Shown here in pieces: positions 7,174 through 15,004 of a stretch of DNA of 49,429 nucleotides. How positions within the stretch are numbered: position 1 is the stretch's first letter; each line of letters starts with the position of its first letter. The position numbers and the translations under genes were made by a program. Source of the stretch: Zoogloea sp. GTDB taxonomy: Bacteria; Pseudomonadota; Gammaproteobacteria; Burkholderiales; Rhodocyclaceae. Below the pieces are notes generated by a model, which saw only the letters and a list, made by a program, of their open reading frames with translations, ran no database searches and was not told the origin of the DNA. Location: contig JAKLLO010000015.1 of the NCBI GenBank assembly GCA_023150095.1, positions 1-49,429 of the forward strand, written 5' to 3'.

Positions 7174-8685
7174 TCAGGCGCCCGCCAGGTTACGGGCGGC
7201 GGCGCGCTCCACGCGCACCTTGAGCGGCAGCCCGATGGCCTGCCACTGACGTTCTTCCTCGTCGAGCACAGCCGCGGTGAGCGGCAGGTTGCGCAGCCAG
7301 TCGCTGTCGGCGATCAGCACGTAACCGCGGCCGTCACGCTTGAGGCGCAGGGGCGGCACACCACGCCCGTCACGCGCACGATGCACCACCGCCGACAGGC
7401 GCAGGCACAGGATCAGCCGCCACTCGGGGCTCTCCGGCCCCAGCGAGCTCACCCGCGACAGCTTGCCCCGATGGGCCAGCACCATGCGCGCCAAGCGCCC
7501 CTGGTCCATCCGTGAGAAGCCGGGCATGTCGGCGTTGCCGAGGATGTAGGCGCTGTGCTTGTGGTAGCTGGAATGGGCCACCGAGACGCCGACCTCGTGG
7601 AGCATCGCGGCCCATTCGAGGAAGCGCCGATCCACGTTTTCTTCATCCGCCGCGGTGGGCTCGAGCTGCAGCAGGAAGGCCCGGGCGGTTTCGGTGACCT
7701 GCCGCGCGTGATGCAGATCTACGCCATAGCGCTCGACGAAGGCCGACACCGTGGCGTCGCGCAGATCGTGGTGGTGGTAGCGGCCGAGCAGATCGTAGAG
7801 CACTCCCAGGCGCAGCGCGCCTTCCGAGAAGGTCATGCGCTCGAGGCCGAATTCCTGGAACACCGCCCACATGATCGCAAACCCGCCGGTGAGCACCGGC
7901 AGGCGGTCGGGGCGCAGGCCTTCGAGCTGCAGGTTGTCGATGCTGCCGGCCTTGAGCATCGCGGTGCGCAGGCGCTCCAGCCCGGCGCGGGTGATGCCGC
8001 CATCCGAGAAGCCGTTGAGCTCGAGGATATCCACCAGCGCCTTGGCCGAACCGCTGGAGCCGACGGCTTCTTCCCAGCCCACTTCGCGGTAGGCGTGGGA
8101 GATGGTCTGGATTTCCTTTTGCGCGGTGAGCTCGGCCTCGCGCAGGCCACGCTTGTCGATGCGGCCGTCCGGGAAGAAGCGCAGCGAGTAGCTCACGCAG
8201 CCCATGTAAAGCGATTCGAGCGCGATGGGCTTGAAGCTCTTGCCGATCACGAACTCGGTCGAGCCGCCGCCGATATCCACCACCAGCTGCTGCTTGTGGG
8301 GATTGGGCAGGGTGTGAGCGACGCCCACGTAGATCAGCCGCGCCTCTTCGCGTCCGGCGATGACCTCGATGGGGAAACCCAGCGCGGCCTCGGCCTGGAC
8401 GAGAAAGTGCGACGCGTTCTTGGCGACCCGCAGGGTGTTGGTGCCCACGGCGCGGACGGCCTCGGGCGGGTAGTCGCGGATGCGCTCGTTGAAGCAGCGC
8501 AGCGCGCTGATGCCGCGAAACTGCGCGGCCGCATCGAGCATGCGGTCGGGCGACAGGCCGGCGGCAAGGCGCACCGACTCCTTGATGCCATCGAGGGGAT
8601 AGATCTGGTCATTCACGATCCGCCCGATCTGCAGGCGGAAACTGTTGGAACCCAGATCGATGGCGGCGATCAATTCACGATTCAT
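7174..8685 (-). CDS. ppx: Exopolyphosphatase (Ppx/GppA family)
   Basis: 503 residues, normal length. The actin-like ASKHA motifs are intact: AAIDLGSNSFRLQIGR (7-22), the acidic GREEARLIYVG segment (111-121, containing the likely catalytic Glu) and VVDIGGGSTEF (135-145). The C-terminal part has an HD-like helical domain (LHEVGVSVAHSSYHKHS). The enzyme removes terminal phosphate from polyphosphate; GppA-like (p)ppGpp phosphatase activity cannot be excluded from sequence. It diverges from ppk1 with 170 bp between starts. It leads a minus-strand run into the MlaE/F/D-like genes only 11 bases downstream. The start codon lies inside a 12-bp palindrome. Confidence 0.92.
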   Translation of the reverse strand: MNRELIAAIDLGSNSFRLQIGRIVNDQIYPLDGIKESVRLAAGLSPDRMLDAAAQFRGISALRCFNERIRDYPPEAVRAVGTNTLRVAKNASHFLVQAEAALGFPIEVIAGREEARLIYVGVAHTLPNPHKQQLVVDIGGGSTEFVIGKSFKPIALESLYMGCVSYSLRFFPDGRIDKRGLREAELTAQKEIQTISHAYREVGWEEAVGSSGSAKALVDILELNGFSDGGITRAGLERLRTAMLKAGSIDNLQLEGLRPDRLPVLTGGFAIMWAVFQEFGLERMTFSEGALRLGVLYDLLGRYHHHDLRDATVSAFVERYGVDLHHARQVTETARAFLLQLEPTAADEENVDRRFLEWAAMLHEVGVSVAHSSYHKHSAYILGNADMPGFSRMDQGRLARMVLAHRGKLSRVSSLGPESPEWRLILCLRLSAVVHRARDGRGVPPLRLKRDGRGYVLIADSDWLRNLPLTAAVLDEEERQWQAIGLPLKVRVERAAARNLAGA

Positions 8686-8690
8686 GAATC
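8679..8690. repeat. 12-bp perfect palindrome over the ppx start codon
   Basis: GATTCATGAATC is a perfect palindrome with core TTCATGAA; it covers the ppx ATG (8685-8683). The same core recurs in a longer palindrome at 8787-8800. It may be an operator half of a pair or simply chance in a start region. Confidence 0.4.
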
Positions 8691-8786
8691 AGAGACAAGC
8701 TGCGCCCCGAGGCGCGGAAGCCCGGGATTCTAGCACCCGCCCGCGACGGCTCTGCGCACCGTCGACACAATGTCGCCGCAAGCCGG

Positions 8787-8800
8787 CGCTTCATGAAGCG
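8787..8800. repeat. 14-bp perfect palindrome next to the ppk1 Pho box
   Basis: CGCTTCATGAAGCG is a perfect palindrome sharing the TTCATGAA core with 8679-8690, centres 109 bp apart. It touches the left end of the putative Pho box and lies 56 bases before the ppk1 start. A dimeric regulator site is possible; no family is recognised. Confidence 0.45.
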
Positions 8801-8832
8801 GTAACAAAATCGTCACATACTTGGCATTCAAT
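8799..8832 (+). promoter_or_regulatory. Putative Pho box and -10 element of ppk1
   Basis: Three seven-base units, CGGTAAC (8799-8805), TCGTCAC (8810-8816) and TTGGCAT (8821-8827), are spaced by four bases each, giving the 11-bp period of PhoB sites (consensus unit CTGTCAT); each matches at four or five of seven positions. Ten bases after the first two units stands TTCAAT (8827-8832), four of six to a -10, the spacing usual at PhoB-activated promoters where the Pho box replaces the -35. PhoB control of ppk1 is known in other bacteria; here it is inferred. Confidence 0.5.
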
Positions 8833-8855
8833 CGGAAGATTCGACAGGAGAGCCC

Positions 8856-10943
8856 ATGCGTCTAAACGCCACCGACCGCCAGTTCAGCCACGACCACTTC
8901 ACCAATCGCGAGCTGTCCCTGCTCCAGTTCCAGCGTCGCGTCCTCGCCCAGGCGGCCGATCCGTCGGTGCCGCTGCTGGAGCGTCTGCGCTTCCTGTGCA
9001 TCGTGTCGAGCAACCTGGACGAATTCTTCGAGGTGCGCGTTGCCGGCGTGAAGGAGCAGATGCGGCTCGGCAGCGTGGCGCTCACCACCGACGGGCTCAC
9101 CCCCGCCATCCTCCACGCCCGCATCAGCCGGGAAGTCCACGGCCTCATCAGCGAGCAGTACACCCTGCTCAACGACGTGATCCTGCCGGCACTGGCCGCC
9201 GAAGGCATCGTCTTCCTGCGCCGCAGCGTGTGGACCGACGCCCAGCACCTGTGGGCCCGCGACTACTTCATGCGCGAGGTGATGCCCATCCTCACGCCCA
9301 TCGGGCTTGATCCGGCCCATCCCTTCCCGCGGGTGCTCAACAAGAGCCTCAACTTCGCAGTCGAACTGGAAGGCCGCGACGCCTTCGGCCGCAACTCCGG
9401 CGCCGCCATCGTCCAGGCGCCCCGCGCGCTGCCGCGGGTCATCCACCTGCCGAAGGAGCTCACCGGCGTCGACTACGGCTTCGTGTTCCTGTCGTCGCTG
9501 CTCCACGCCCACGTGGGCGAGCTGTTCGAGGGGATGAACGTGCTCGGCTGCTACCAGTTCCGCGTCACCCGCAACTCCGACATGTTCGTCGACGAAGAGG
9601 AAGTGAAGGATCTGCGCGCCACCCTCAAGGGCGAACTCCAGCAACGCCACTTTGGCGACGCGGTGCGGCTCGAGCTTGCCGACAACTGCTCCGAAGCGAT
9701 GGCCACCTTCCTGATGAAGCAGTTCGGGCTCGACGCCGCCGACGTGTATCGCGTGCCCGGCATGGTCAATCCGGTGCGCCTCAACCAGGTGCCCGACTGG
9801 GTGGATCGGCCGGATCTCAAGTACCGCCCCTTCCTGCCGGCGCGGCCGCGGGGGCTGGACAAGCGCGAGAACATCTTCGCCGCCATCCGCCGCCACGACA
9901 TCCTGCTGCACCACCCCTTCCAGAGCTTCGAGCCGGTGATCGAGATGCTGAAGGCCGTCGCCGACGACCCGGCCGTGGTGTCGGTGAAGATGACCGTCTA
10001 TCGCACCGGCACCGATTCGGTGCTGATGGAACACCTCATCCGCGCCGCCCAGAAGGGCAAGGAAGTCACCGTGGTGCTCGAACTGATGGCGCGCTTCGAC
10101 GAGGAAGCCAACATCAGCTGGGCCGCCCGCCTGGAGGAAGTCGGCGCCCACGTGGTGTATGGCGTATTCGGCTACAAGACCCACGCCAAGCTGCTGCTGG
10201 TGGTCCGCCGCGAGAACGGCAACCTGCGCCGCTACGCCCACCTGGGCACCGGCAACTACCACCCGCGCACCACCCGCTTCTACACCGACTTCGGCCTCCT
10301 CACCGCCAACGACGAGATCGGCGCCGACGTGGCCGAGGTCTTCAAGCAGCTCACCGGGCTGGGTCAGGCGGGCAGGCTGCGCCACCTGTGGCAGGCGCCC
10401 TTCACCCTGCAGCCCAACGTGGTGGCGGCAATCCGCGAGGAAGCCGAGATCGCCCGCGCCGGTCGCAAGGGGCGGATCATCGTCAAGGTCAATGCCCTGC
10501 TCGAACCGGAAACCATCGAAGCCCTGTACGAGGCCTCCCAGGCCGGCGTCGAGGTGAGCGTGATCGCCCGCAGCGTGTGCGCCCTCAAGCCCGGCGTGCC
10601 CGGGCTGTCCGAGAACATCAAGGTGCGCTCGGTGGTCGGCCGCTTCCTGGAGCACCACCGCATCTTCTACTTCCACGCCGACGGCGCCGAGAAGCTCTAC
10701 CTCTCCAGCGCCGACTGGATGGAGCGCAATTTCTTCAAGCGCATCGAGGTCGCCTTCCCGATCCTCGACCCGAAAGTGAAACGGCGTGTAATGAAGGAAG
10801 GCCTGCGCCCCTATCTGGGCGACAACTGCCAGGCGTGGGAACTCGACGGCGACAACCACTACCGCCGCAAGAATCCCCGCACCACGCGGCGCGCGGCGCA
10901 GGAAATCCTGCTCAAGGAGCTCACCGGCGTGACGCCCGCCTGA
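8856..10943 (+). CDS. ppk1: Polyphosphate kinase 1
   Basis: 695 residues, standard PPK1 length. PPK1 makes polyphosphate reversibly from ATP through a phosphohistidine intermediate. The autophosphorylated histidine is H443 in GYKTHAKLLLVVRR, and the second conserved histidine is H600 in GRFLEHHRIFYF. The N-terminal, head and two phospholipase-D-like C-terminal domains are in the usual order (FTNRELSLLQFQRRVL at 15-30; LGTGNYHPRTTRFYTDFG at 463-480). CAGGAG six to seven bases before ATG 8856 supports the start. It is divergent from ppx, placing synthesis and degradation of polyphosphate around one regulatory region. Confidence 0.97.
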   Translation: MRLNATDRQFSHDHFTNRELSLLQFQRRVLAQAADPSVPLLERLRFLCIVSSNLDEFFEVRVAGVKEQMRLGSVALTTDGLTPAILHARISREVHGLISEQYTLLNDVILPALAAEGIVFLRRSVWTDAQHLWARDYFMREVMPILTPIGLDPAHPFPRVLNKSLNFAVELEGRDAFGRNSGAAIVQAPRALPRVIHLPKELTGVDYGFVFLSSLLHAHVGELFEGMNVLGCYQFRVTRNSDMFVDEEEVKDLRATLKGELQQRHFGDAVRLELADNCSEAMATFLMKQFGLDAADVYRVPGMVNPVRLNQVPDWVDRPDLKYRPFLPARPRGLDKRENIFAAIRRHDILLHHPFQSFEPVIEMLKAVADDPAVVSVKMTVYRTGTDSVLMEHLIRAAQKGKEVTVVLELMARFDEEANISWAARLEEVGAHVVYGVFGYKTHAKLLLVVRRENGNLRRYAHLGTGNYHPRTTRFYTDFGLLTANDEIGADVAEVFKQLTGLGQAGRLRHLWQAPFTLQPNVVAAIREEAEIARAGRKGRIIVKVNALLEPETIEALYEASQAGVEVSVIARSVCALKPGVPGLSENIKVRSVVGRFLEHHRIFYFHADGAEKLYLSSADWMERNFFKRIEVAFPILDPKVKRRVMKEGLRPYLGDNCQAWELDGDNHYRRKNPRTTRRAAQEILLKELTGVTPA

Positions 10944-10963
10944 GCATCCGTCATCACCGTCAG

Positions 10964-10995
10964 CCTCCCGTTCGCCCCATTCAGCGCACGGGAGG
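10964..10995. other. Hairpin downstream of ppk1
   Basis: CCTCCCGT (10964-10971) and ACGGGAGG (10988-10995) can pair perfectly across a 16-base loop; CATCACC (10952-10958) and GGTGATG further out could extend the fold. There is no T-run, so it is not a typical intrinsic terminator. It may protect the ppk1 3' end or lie in the leader of the next gene. Confidence 0.35.
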
Positions 10996-11045
10996 AAAGC
11001 CAGAGGGCGATGGTGATGTAGAATTCTGGCTCGATTCGTTCATCG

Positions 11046-12398
11046 ATGGCCAAACCCATGTCTTTGTCCTGCCTCCGCATTGCCCCCGCCACCCTCATCG
11101 CCGGCTCCCTCGCCGCCCTCATGCTATCCGCCTGCGGCGGCGGAGGCAGTGACAGCGGCAGCTCGATTCCGGCGCCGTCCGGCTTCACCGTCGTGGCGGG
11201 TGACGGACAGGCATCGGTCACCTGGGACGACAACACCGCGTATCAGTACTGGCTTTACTATGCCCCGACCGTCAGTTTCTCGACGGTCGAGCAGTGGAGC
11301 AAGCTCACCGGCGCGCAGTCCAAGGTCGGCTACAACAACGACAAGGGCATCCATCCGCCCATGGTCGTCACCGGCCTTACCAACGGCACTACTTATTACT
11401 TCGCGATGAACGGACGCGACAACGGTGGCAAGGGCGGCCCGCTGTCGGCCACCCTGTCGGCCGTTCCCCGCGCCTCCGGCGATGCCTGGCTGAACGGCGG
11501 CACCTTCAGCGGCAGCCCGACGATGCGCAGCGTAGCCCTGGGCACCGACAGCAACGACTCCACCTCCAACTACGTCGCCGTCGGCGACGGCGGCGTGGTG
11601 TACTCGGCCCCCGCCTACACCAGCAGCGCGCCGCTCGCCTGGACGTCCAAGGCCACCCTCGGCGGGCAGCTCAACGGCGTGGTCTACACCCTGAGCAAGT
11701 TCGTCAGCGTTGGCGCCGGTGGCAAGACCTGGTACTCCACCACCCCGGGCACCTGGACCGCCGGCACCATCAGCGACGCCGGCACCGCCAACCTCAACGC
11801 GCTCGCCAGCAACGGCTCCACCGTGGTGGCCGTGGGCGACAGCGGCCGGATCGTGTACTCCACCGACGGCCAGAGCTGGACCCCCGCCGCTTCGGTACCG
11901 GCCGGCACGCCCAATCTCTACGGCGTAACCTACTCCGTAAAGGGCCAGTGGATCGCCGTGGGCGCCAACTGCACCATGCTCACCAGCACCGACGGCAGCA
12001 CCTGGACCACCCAGGCGGTCACCCTCAGCGGCGCCGGTTGCACCGATCTGCGCAGCGTCGATACCGTCGCCGTCACCACCAACAGCGTCACCACCTACTA
12101 CTTTGCCGCAGTGGGCACCGGCGTTACCGGCGGCGCCATCGTCACCAGCAGCGACGGCAGCACCTTCACCCAGCTGGCCGACGTGGGCAGCACGCCGCTT
12201 TACGCGGTGGCAGCCTCGGCCGACGGCCGCTTCGCCGCCGTGGGCGCCAGCAACGCGATCTACATCGCCACTGCCATCAACACCTGGGTTGCCCCGACGA
12301 CCAAGCCGACGCCGGGCGCCACCCTGTACGGCATCACCCGCGCCAACGCCACCTACACCGCCGTCGGCGCGAGCGGCACCAGCATCTACTCGTACTGA
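11046..12398 (+). CDS. Uncharacterised lipoprotein: FnIII-like domain plus seven propeller-like repeats
   Basis: 450 residues; I do not recognise the gene. A signal peptide ends in lipobox LMLSAC (C30), then a Gly/Ser linker. Residues 43-141 look like a fibronectin type III domain (PSGFTVVAGDGQASVTW; VVTGLTNGTTYYFAM). From 176 to 450 a unit of the form (Y/F)xAVGxxGxxxxS occurs seven times, near 177, 219, 260, 302, 353, 396 and 438. Several units continue into BNR-type Asp boxes (YSTDGQSW, TSTDGSTW, TSSDGSTF). Seven repeats suggest a seven-bladed beta-propeller. No catalytic residues are evident; surface binding or assembly is a guess. ATG 11046 or 11058 could start it; neither has a clear Shine-Dalgarno. 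An intrinsic-type hairpin follows. Confidence 0.8.
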   Translation: MAKPMSLSCLRIAPATLIAGSLAALMLSACGGGGSDSGSSIPAPSGFTVVAGDGQASVTWDDNTAYQYWLYYAPTVSFSTVEQWSKLTGAQSKVGYNNDKGIHPPMVVTGLTNGTTYYFAMNGRDNGGKGGPLSATLSAVPRASGDAWLNGGTFSGSPTMRSVALGTDSNDSTSNYVAVGDGGVVYSAPAYTSSAPLAWTSKATLGGQLNGVVYTLSKFVSVGAGGKTWYSTTPGTWTAGTISDAGTANLNALASNGSTVVAVGDSGRIVYSTDGQSWTPAASVPAGTPNLYGVTYSVKGQWIAVGANCTMLTSTDGSTWTTQAVTLSGAGCTDLRSVDTVAVTTNSVTTYYFAAVGTGVTGGAIVTSSDGSTFTQLADVGSTPLYAVAASADGRFAAVGASNAIYIATAINTWVAPTTKPTPGATLYGITRANATYTAVGASGTSIYSY

Positions 12399-12434
12399 GC
12401 ACTACCGACGCAACACCGATTCATCACCGGTAAA

Positions 12435-12470
12435 AAAGTGGAGCGGCTCCCCGGAGCCGGCTCCACTTTG
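12435..12470 (+). terminator. Probable intrinsic terminator between the lipoprotein gene and bioA
   Basis: AAAGTGGAGCGGCTCC and GGAGCCGGCTCCACTTT pair over 16 bases with one bulged C and almost no loop, followed by a short, interrupted T-tract (TTTGTCCTT). It follows the lipoprotein stop by 36 bases and ends 19 bases before the bioA start, so it could terminate the upstream gene or act as a bioA leader hairpin. Confidence 0.65.
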
Positions 12471-12489
12471 TCCTTCTGAAGCCAGCCTC

Positions 12490-13827
12490 ATGTCCGTCGA
12501 CCACAACTCCGCCAACGCCAGCCTCCTCGGCCGCTCCCTCGCCGCCGTGTGGCACCCGTGCACCCAGATGAAGCACCACGAGCAACTCCCGCTGGTGCCC
12601 GTCAAACGCGGCGAAGGCGCCTGGCTCTACGACATGGACGGCCGCCGCTACCTCGACGGCATCAGCTCCTGGTGGGTCAATCTCTTCGGCCACGCCAACC
12701 CGCGCATTGGCGCCGCCCTCAAGGCCCAGCTCGACCAGCTCGAACACGTGATGCTCGCCGGCTTCACCCACGAGCCGGTGGTCGAGCTCTCCGAGCGCCT
12801 CGCCGCCCTCACGCAGCACCAGCTGGGCCACGCCTTCTACGCCTCCGACGGCGCGTCGGCCACCGAGATCGCCCTCAAGATGAGCGCCCACTACTGGCGC
12901 AACCACGGCGAGCCCGGCAAGAACCGCTTCGTCAGTCTGGCCGGCAGTTATCACGGCGAAACTGTCGGCGCGCTGGCCGTCACGGATGTAGCGATCTTCC
13001 GCGACGCCTACGCCCCGCTGGTACGCCCCGGCACCTGCGTGCCCAGCCCCGACGCCCGCAATGCCGCGCCCGGCGAGACCGCTGCCGACGTGGCCCGCCG
13101 CGCTGCCGCCGCCCTCGACGCCCACCTCGCCGAGCACGGGCACGAGACCGCCGCGCTGATCGTCGAGCCGCTCATCCAGTGCGCCTCCGGCATGGTGATG
13201 TACGACCCGGAATACCTGCGCCTCGCCCGCGAGATCTGCACCCGCCACCGGGTGCATCTGGTGGCCGACGAGATCGCCGTCGGCTGCGGCCGCACCGGCA
13301 CCTTCTTCGCCTGCGAGCAGGCCGGCATCTGGCCGGATTTCATCTGCCTCTCCAAGGGCATCTCCGGCGGCTACCTGCCGCTGTCCATCGTCCTGTCCAC
13401 CGACGACGTCTTCGCCGCCTTCTACGACGACGACACCGCCCGCGGCTTCCTGCACTCCCACAGCTATACCGGCAATCCGCTGGCCTGCCGCGCCGCGCTG
13501 GCCACGCTGGACATCTTCGCCCAGGACGACGTGCTCGCCGCCAACCGGATCAAGGCCGAACGCCTGGGTGCCGCCTTCCGCGCCGCCATCGGCAACCACC
13601 CGGCGGTACGCCACCTCCGCCAGCGGGGCATGATCCTCGCCTTCGACGTGGACGGCGCCCCGGCCGGCTTCTCGCGCCGCTTCTTCACCGAGGCGCTTGC
13701 CCGCGAGCTGCTGCTGCGCCCCATCGGCAACACGGTCTACACCATGCCGCCCTACATCCTCAGCGACGCCGAGATCGACCACCTCGCCCGCCAGACCGCC
13801 GCCGCGCTGGAGGCCAGCCTTGGCTGA
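12490..13827 (+). CDS. bioA: Adenosylmethionine-8-amino-7-oxononanoate aminotransferase
   Basis: 445 residues. A class-III aminotransferase that uses S-adenosylmethionine as amino donor to make 7,8-diaminopelargonate in biotin synthesis. PLP contacts are visible: D260 in LVADEIAVGCGRTG, and K289 in CLSKGISGGYLPLS forms the Schiff base. BioA-specific wording includes WHPCTQMK (21-28) and DGISSWWVNLFGH (56-68). It is first in bioA-F-H-C-D and overlaps bioF by eight bases. No Shine-Dalgarno sequence and no clear promoter are seen in the 91 bases upstream, which instead hold a strong hairpin. Confidence 0.96.
   Translation: MSVDHNSANASLLGRSLAAVWHPCTQMKHHEQLPLVPVKRGEGAWLYDMDGRRYLDGISSWWVNLFGHANPRIGAALKAQLDQLEHVMLAGFTHEPVVELSERLAALTQHQLGHAFYASDGASATEIALKMSAHYWRNHGEPGKNRFVSLAGSYHGETVGALAVTDVAIFRDAYAPLVRPGTCVPSPDARNAAPGETAADVARRAAAALDAHLAEHGHETAALIVEPLIQCASGMVMYDPEYLRLAREICTRHRVHLVADEIAVGCGRTGTFFACEQAGIWPDFICLSKGISGGYLPLSIVLSTDDVFAAFYDDDTARGFLHSHSYTGNPLACRAALATLDIFAQDDVLAANRIKAERLGAAFRAAIGNHPAVRHLRQRGMILAFDVDGAPAGFSRRFFTEALARELLLRPIGNTVYTMPPYILSDAEIDHLARQTAAALEASLG
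13809..13813 (+). promoter_or_regulatory. Ribosome binding site that decides the bioF TTG start
   Basis: GGAGG inside the end of bioA stands six bases before TTG at 13820, where BioF homology begins; no ATG or GTG is better placed. Confidence 0.65.
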
Positions 13828-15004
13828 GCCCATCGACCCGCTCCTCGAACTCTCCGCCAGCCTCGCCGATCTCGACGAAGCCGGCCTGCGCCGCCGTCGC
13901 CGGGTCGCGACCACGCCCTGCGCCCCTTCGGCACTGCTCGAAGATCGCCCCGGGCCGGTCATCGCTTTCTGCTCCAACGACTACCTCGGCCTCGCCGCCG
14001 ATCCGGCCCTGGCCGAAGCAGCCGTCCTCGGCACCCGGCGCTGGGGCGTCGGCTCCGGCGCGTCCCACCTGGTAAGCGGCCACTACGCCGTGCATGAAGA
14101 GCTCGAAACGCGCCTCGCCCGCTTCGTCGGCATGGAGAACGCGCTGTATTTCTCCACCGGCTACATGGCCAACATCGGCGTGATGCCGGCCCTGGTCGGC
14201 CGGGGCGACGCCATCTTCGCCGACAAGGTGAACCACGCCTCGCTGGTCGATGGCGCCCTGCTCTCCCGCGCCGAGTTCATCCGCTATCCCCACTGCGACC
14301 TCGCCGCCCTCGCCGCCCGGCTCGAAGCCTCGACGGCCCCGCGCAAGCTGATCGTCACCGACAGCGTGTTCAGCATGGATGGCGACCTCGCCCCGCTGCC
14401 GGAACTCCTCGCCCTGGCCGAAGCCCACAAGGCCTGGCTGCTGGTGGATGACGCCCACGGCTTCGGCGTGCTCGGCCCGCAAGGCCGTGGCAGCCTTGCC
14501 CACTTCGGGCTGTCATCGCCGCGGCTCATCTACATGGGCACCCTCGGCAAGGCCGCCGGCGTCTCCGGTGCCTTCGTGGCCGGCCAGCGGGATGTCGTCG
14601 AGTGGCTAGTCAGCAAGAGCCGCAGCTACATCTTCACCACCGGCGCCCCGCCGCTGCTGGCCCACACCCTGCTCACCGCCCTTGACCTCATCGAGCAGGG
14701 CGACGCCCGGCGCGCCCACCTCAACGCCCTGATCGACCGCCTCAAGCACGGCCTGCACTTCAAGCGCTGGCAGCTCCTGTCCTCCGACACCCCGATCCAG
14801 CCGGTGGTCATTGGCGACAACCACGAAACCCTCGCCGTCTCCCGCGCCCTCGACGCCGAAGACCTGTGGGTGCCCGCGATCCGTCCGCCCACCGTACCCA
14901 AGGGCGCCGCGCGGCTGCGCATCACCCTGTCGGCGACGCACAGCTTCGCGCAGGTGGATCGCCTCATCCATGTGCTCAACCGCCTCGAAAGCCTACAGCC
15001 ATGA
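13820..15004 (+). CDS. bioF: 8-amino-7-oxononanoate synthase
   Basis: 394 residues. A PLP enzyme of the alpha-oxoamine synthase family that joins pimeloyl-ACP (or CoA) with L-alanine. Visible motifs: SNDYLGLA (52-59), GSGASHLVSGHY (78-89), LLVDDAHGFGVLG (207-219) and the PLP lysine K244 in MGTLGKAAGVSGAF. The frame is open further upstream, but a TTG at 13820 with GGAGG six bases before it gives the family N-terminus and an eight-base overlap with bioA. The stop overlaps the bioH start (ATGA). Confidence 0.95.
   Translation: MAEPIDPLLELSASLADLDEAGLRRRRRVATTPCAPSALLEDRPGPVIAFCSNDYLGLAADPALAEAAVLGTRRWGVGSGASHLVSGHYAVHEELETRLARFVGMENALYFSTGYMANIGVMPALVGRGDAIFADKVNHASLVDGALLSRAEFIRYPHCDLAALAARLEASTAPRKLIVTDSVFSMDGDLAPLPELLALAEAHKAWLLVDDAHGFGVLGPQGRGSLAHFGLSSPRLIYMGTLGKAAGVSGAFVAGQRDVVEWLVSKSRSYIFTTGAPPLLAHTLLTALDLIEQGDARRAHLNALIDRLKHGLHFKRWQLLSSDTPIQPVVIGDNHETLAVSRALDAEDLWVPAIRPPTVPKGAARLRITLSATHSFAQVDRLIHVLNRLESLQP

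Noticed and set aside
8862..10859. A 665-codon open frame antisense to ppk1
   Set aside because: Antisense shadow of ppk1 with no domain or motif; the motifs of PPK1 on the plus strand are intact.
11046..12398. Sialidase activity suggested by Asp boxes in the lipoprotein
   Set aside because: Asp boxes are structural and common in many propellers; the arginine triad and nucleophile of sialidases are not evident.
12399..12489. BirA or BioR operator before bioA
   Set aside because: Neither the BirA dyad nor the BioR TTATCTATAA-type sequence could be found on either strand.
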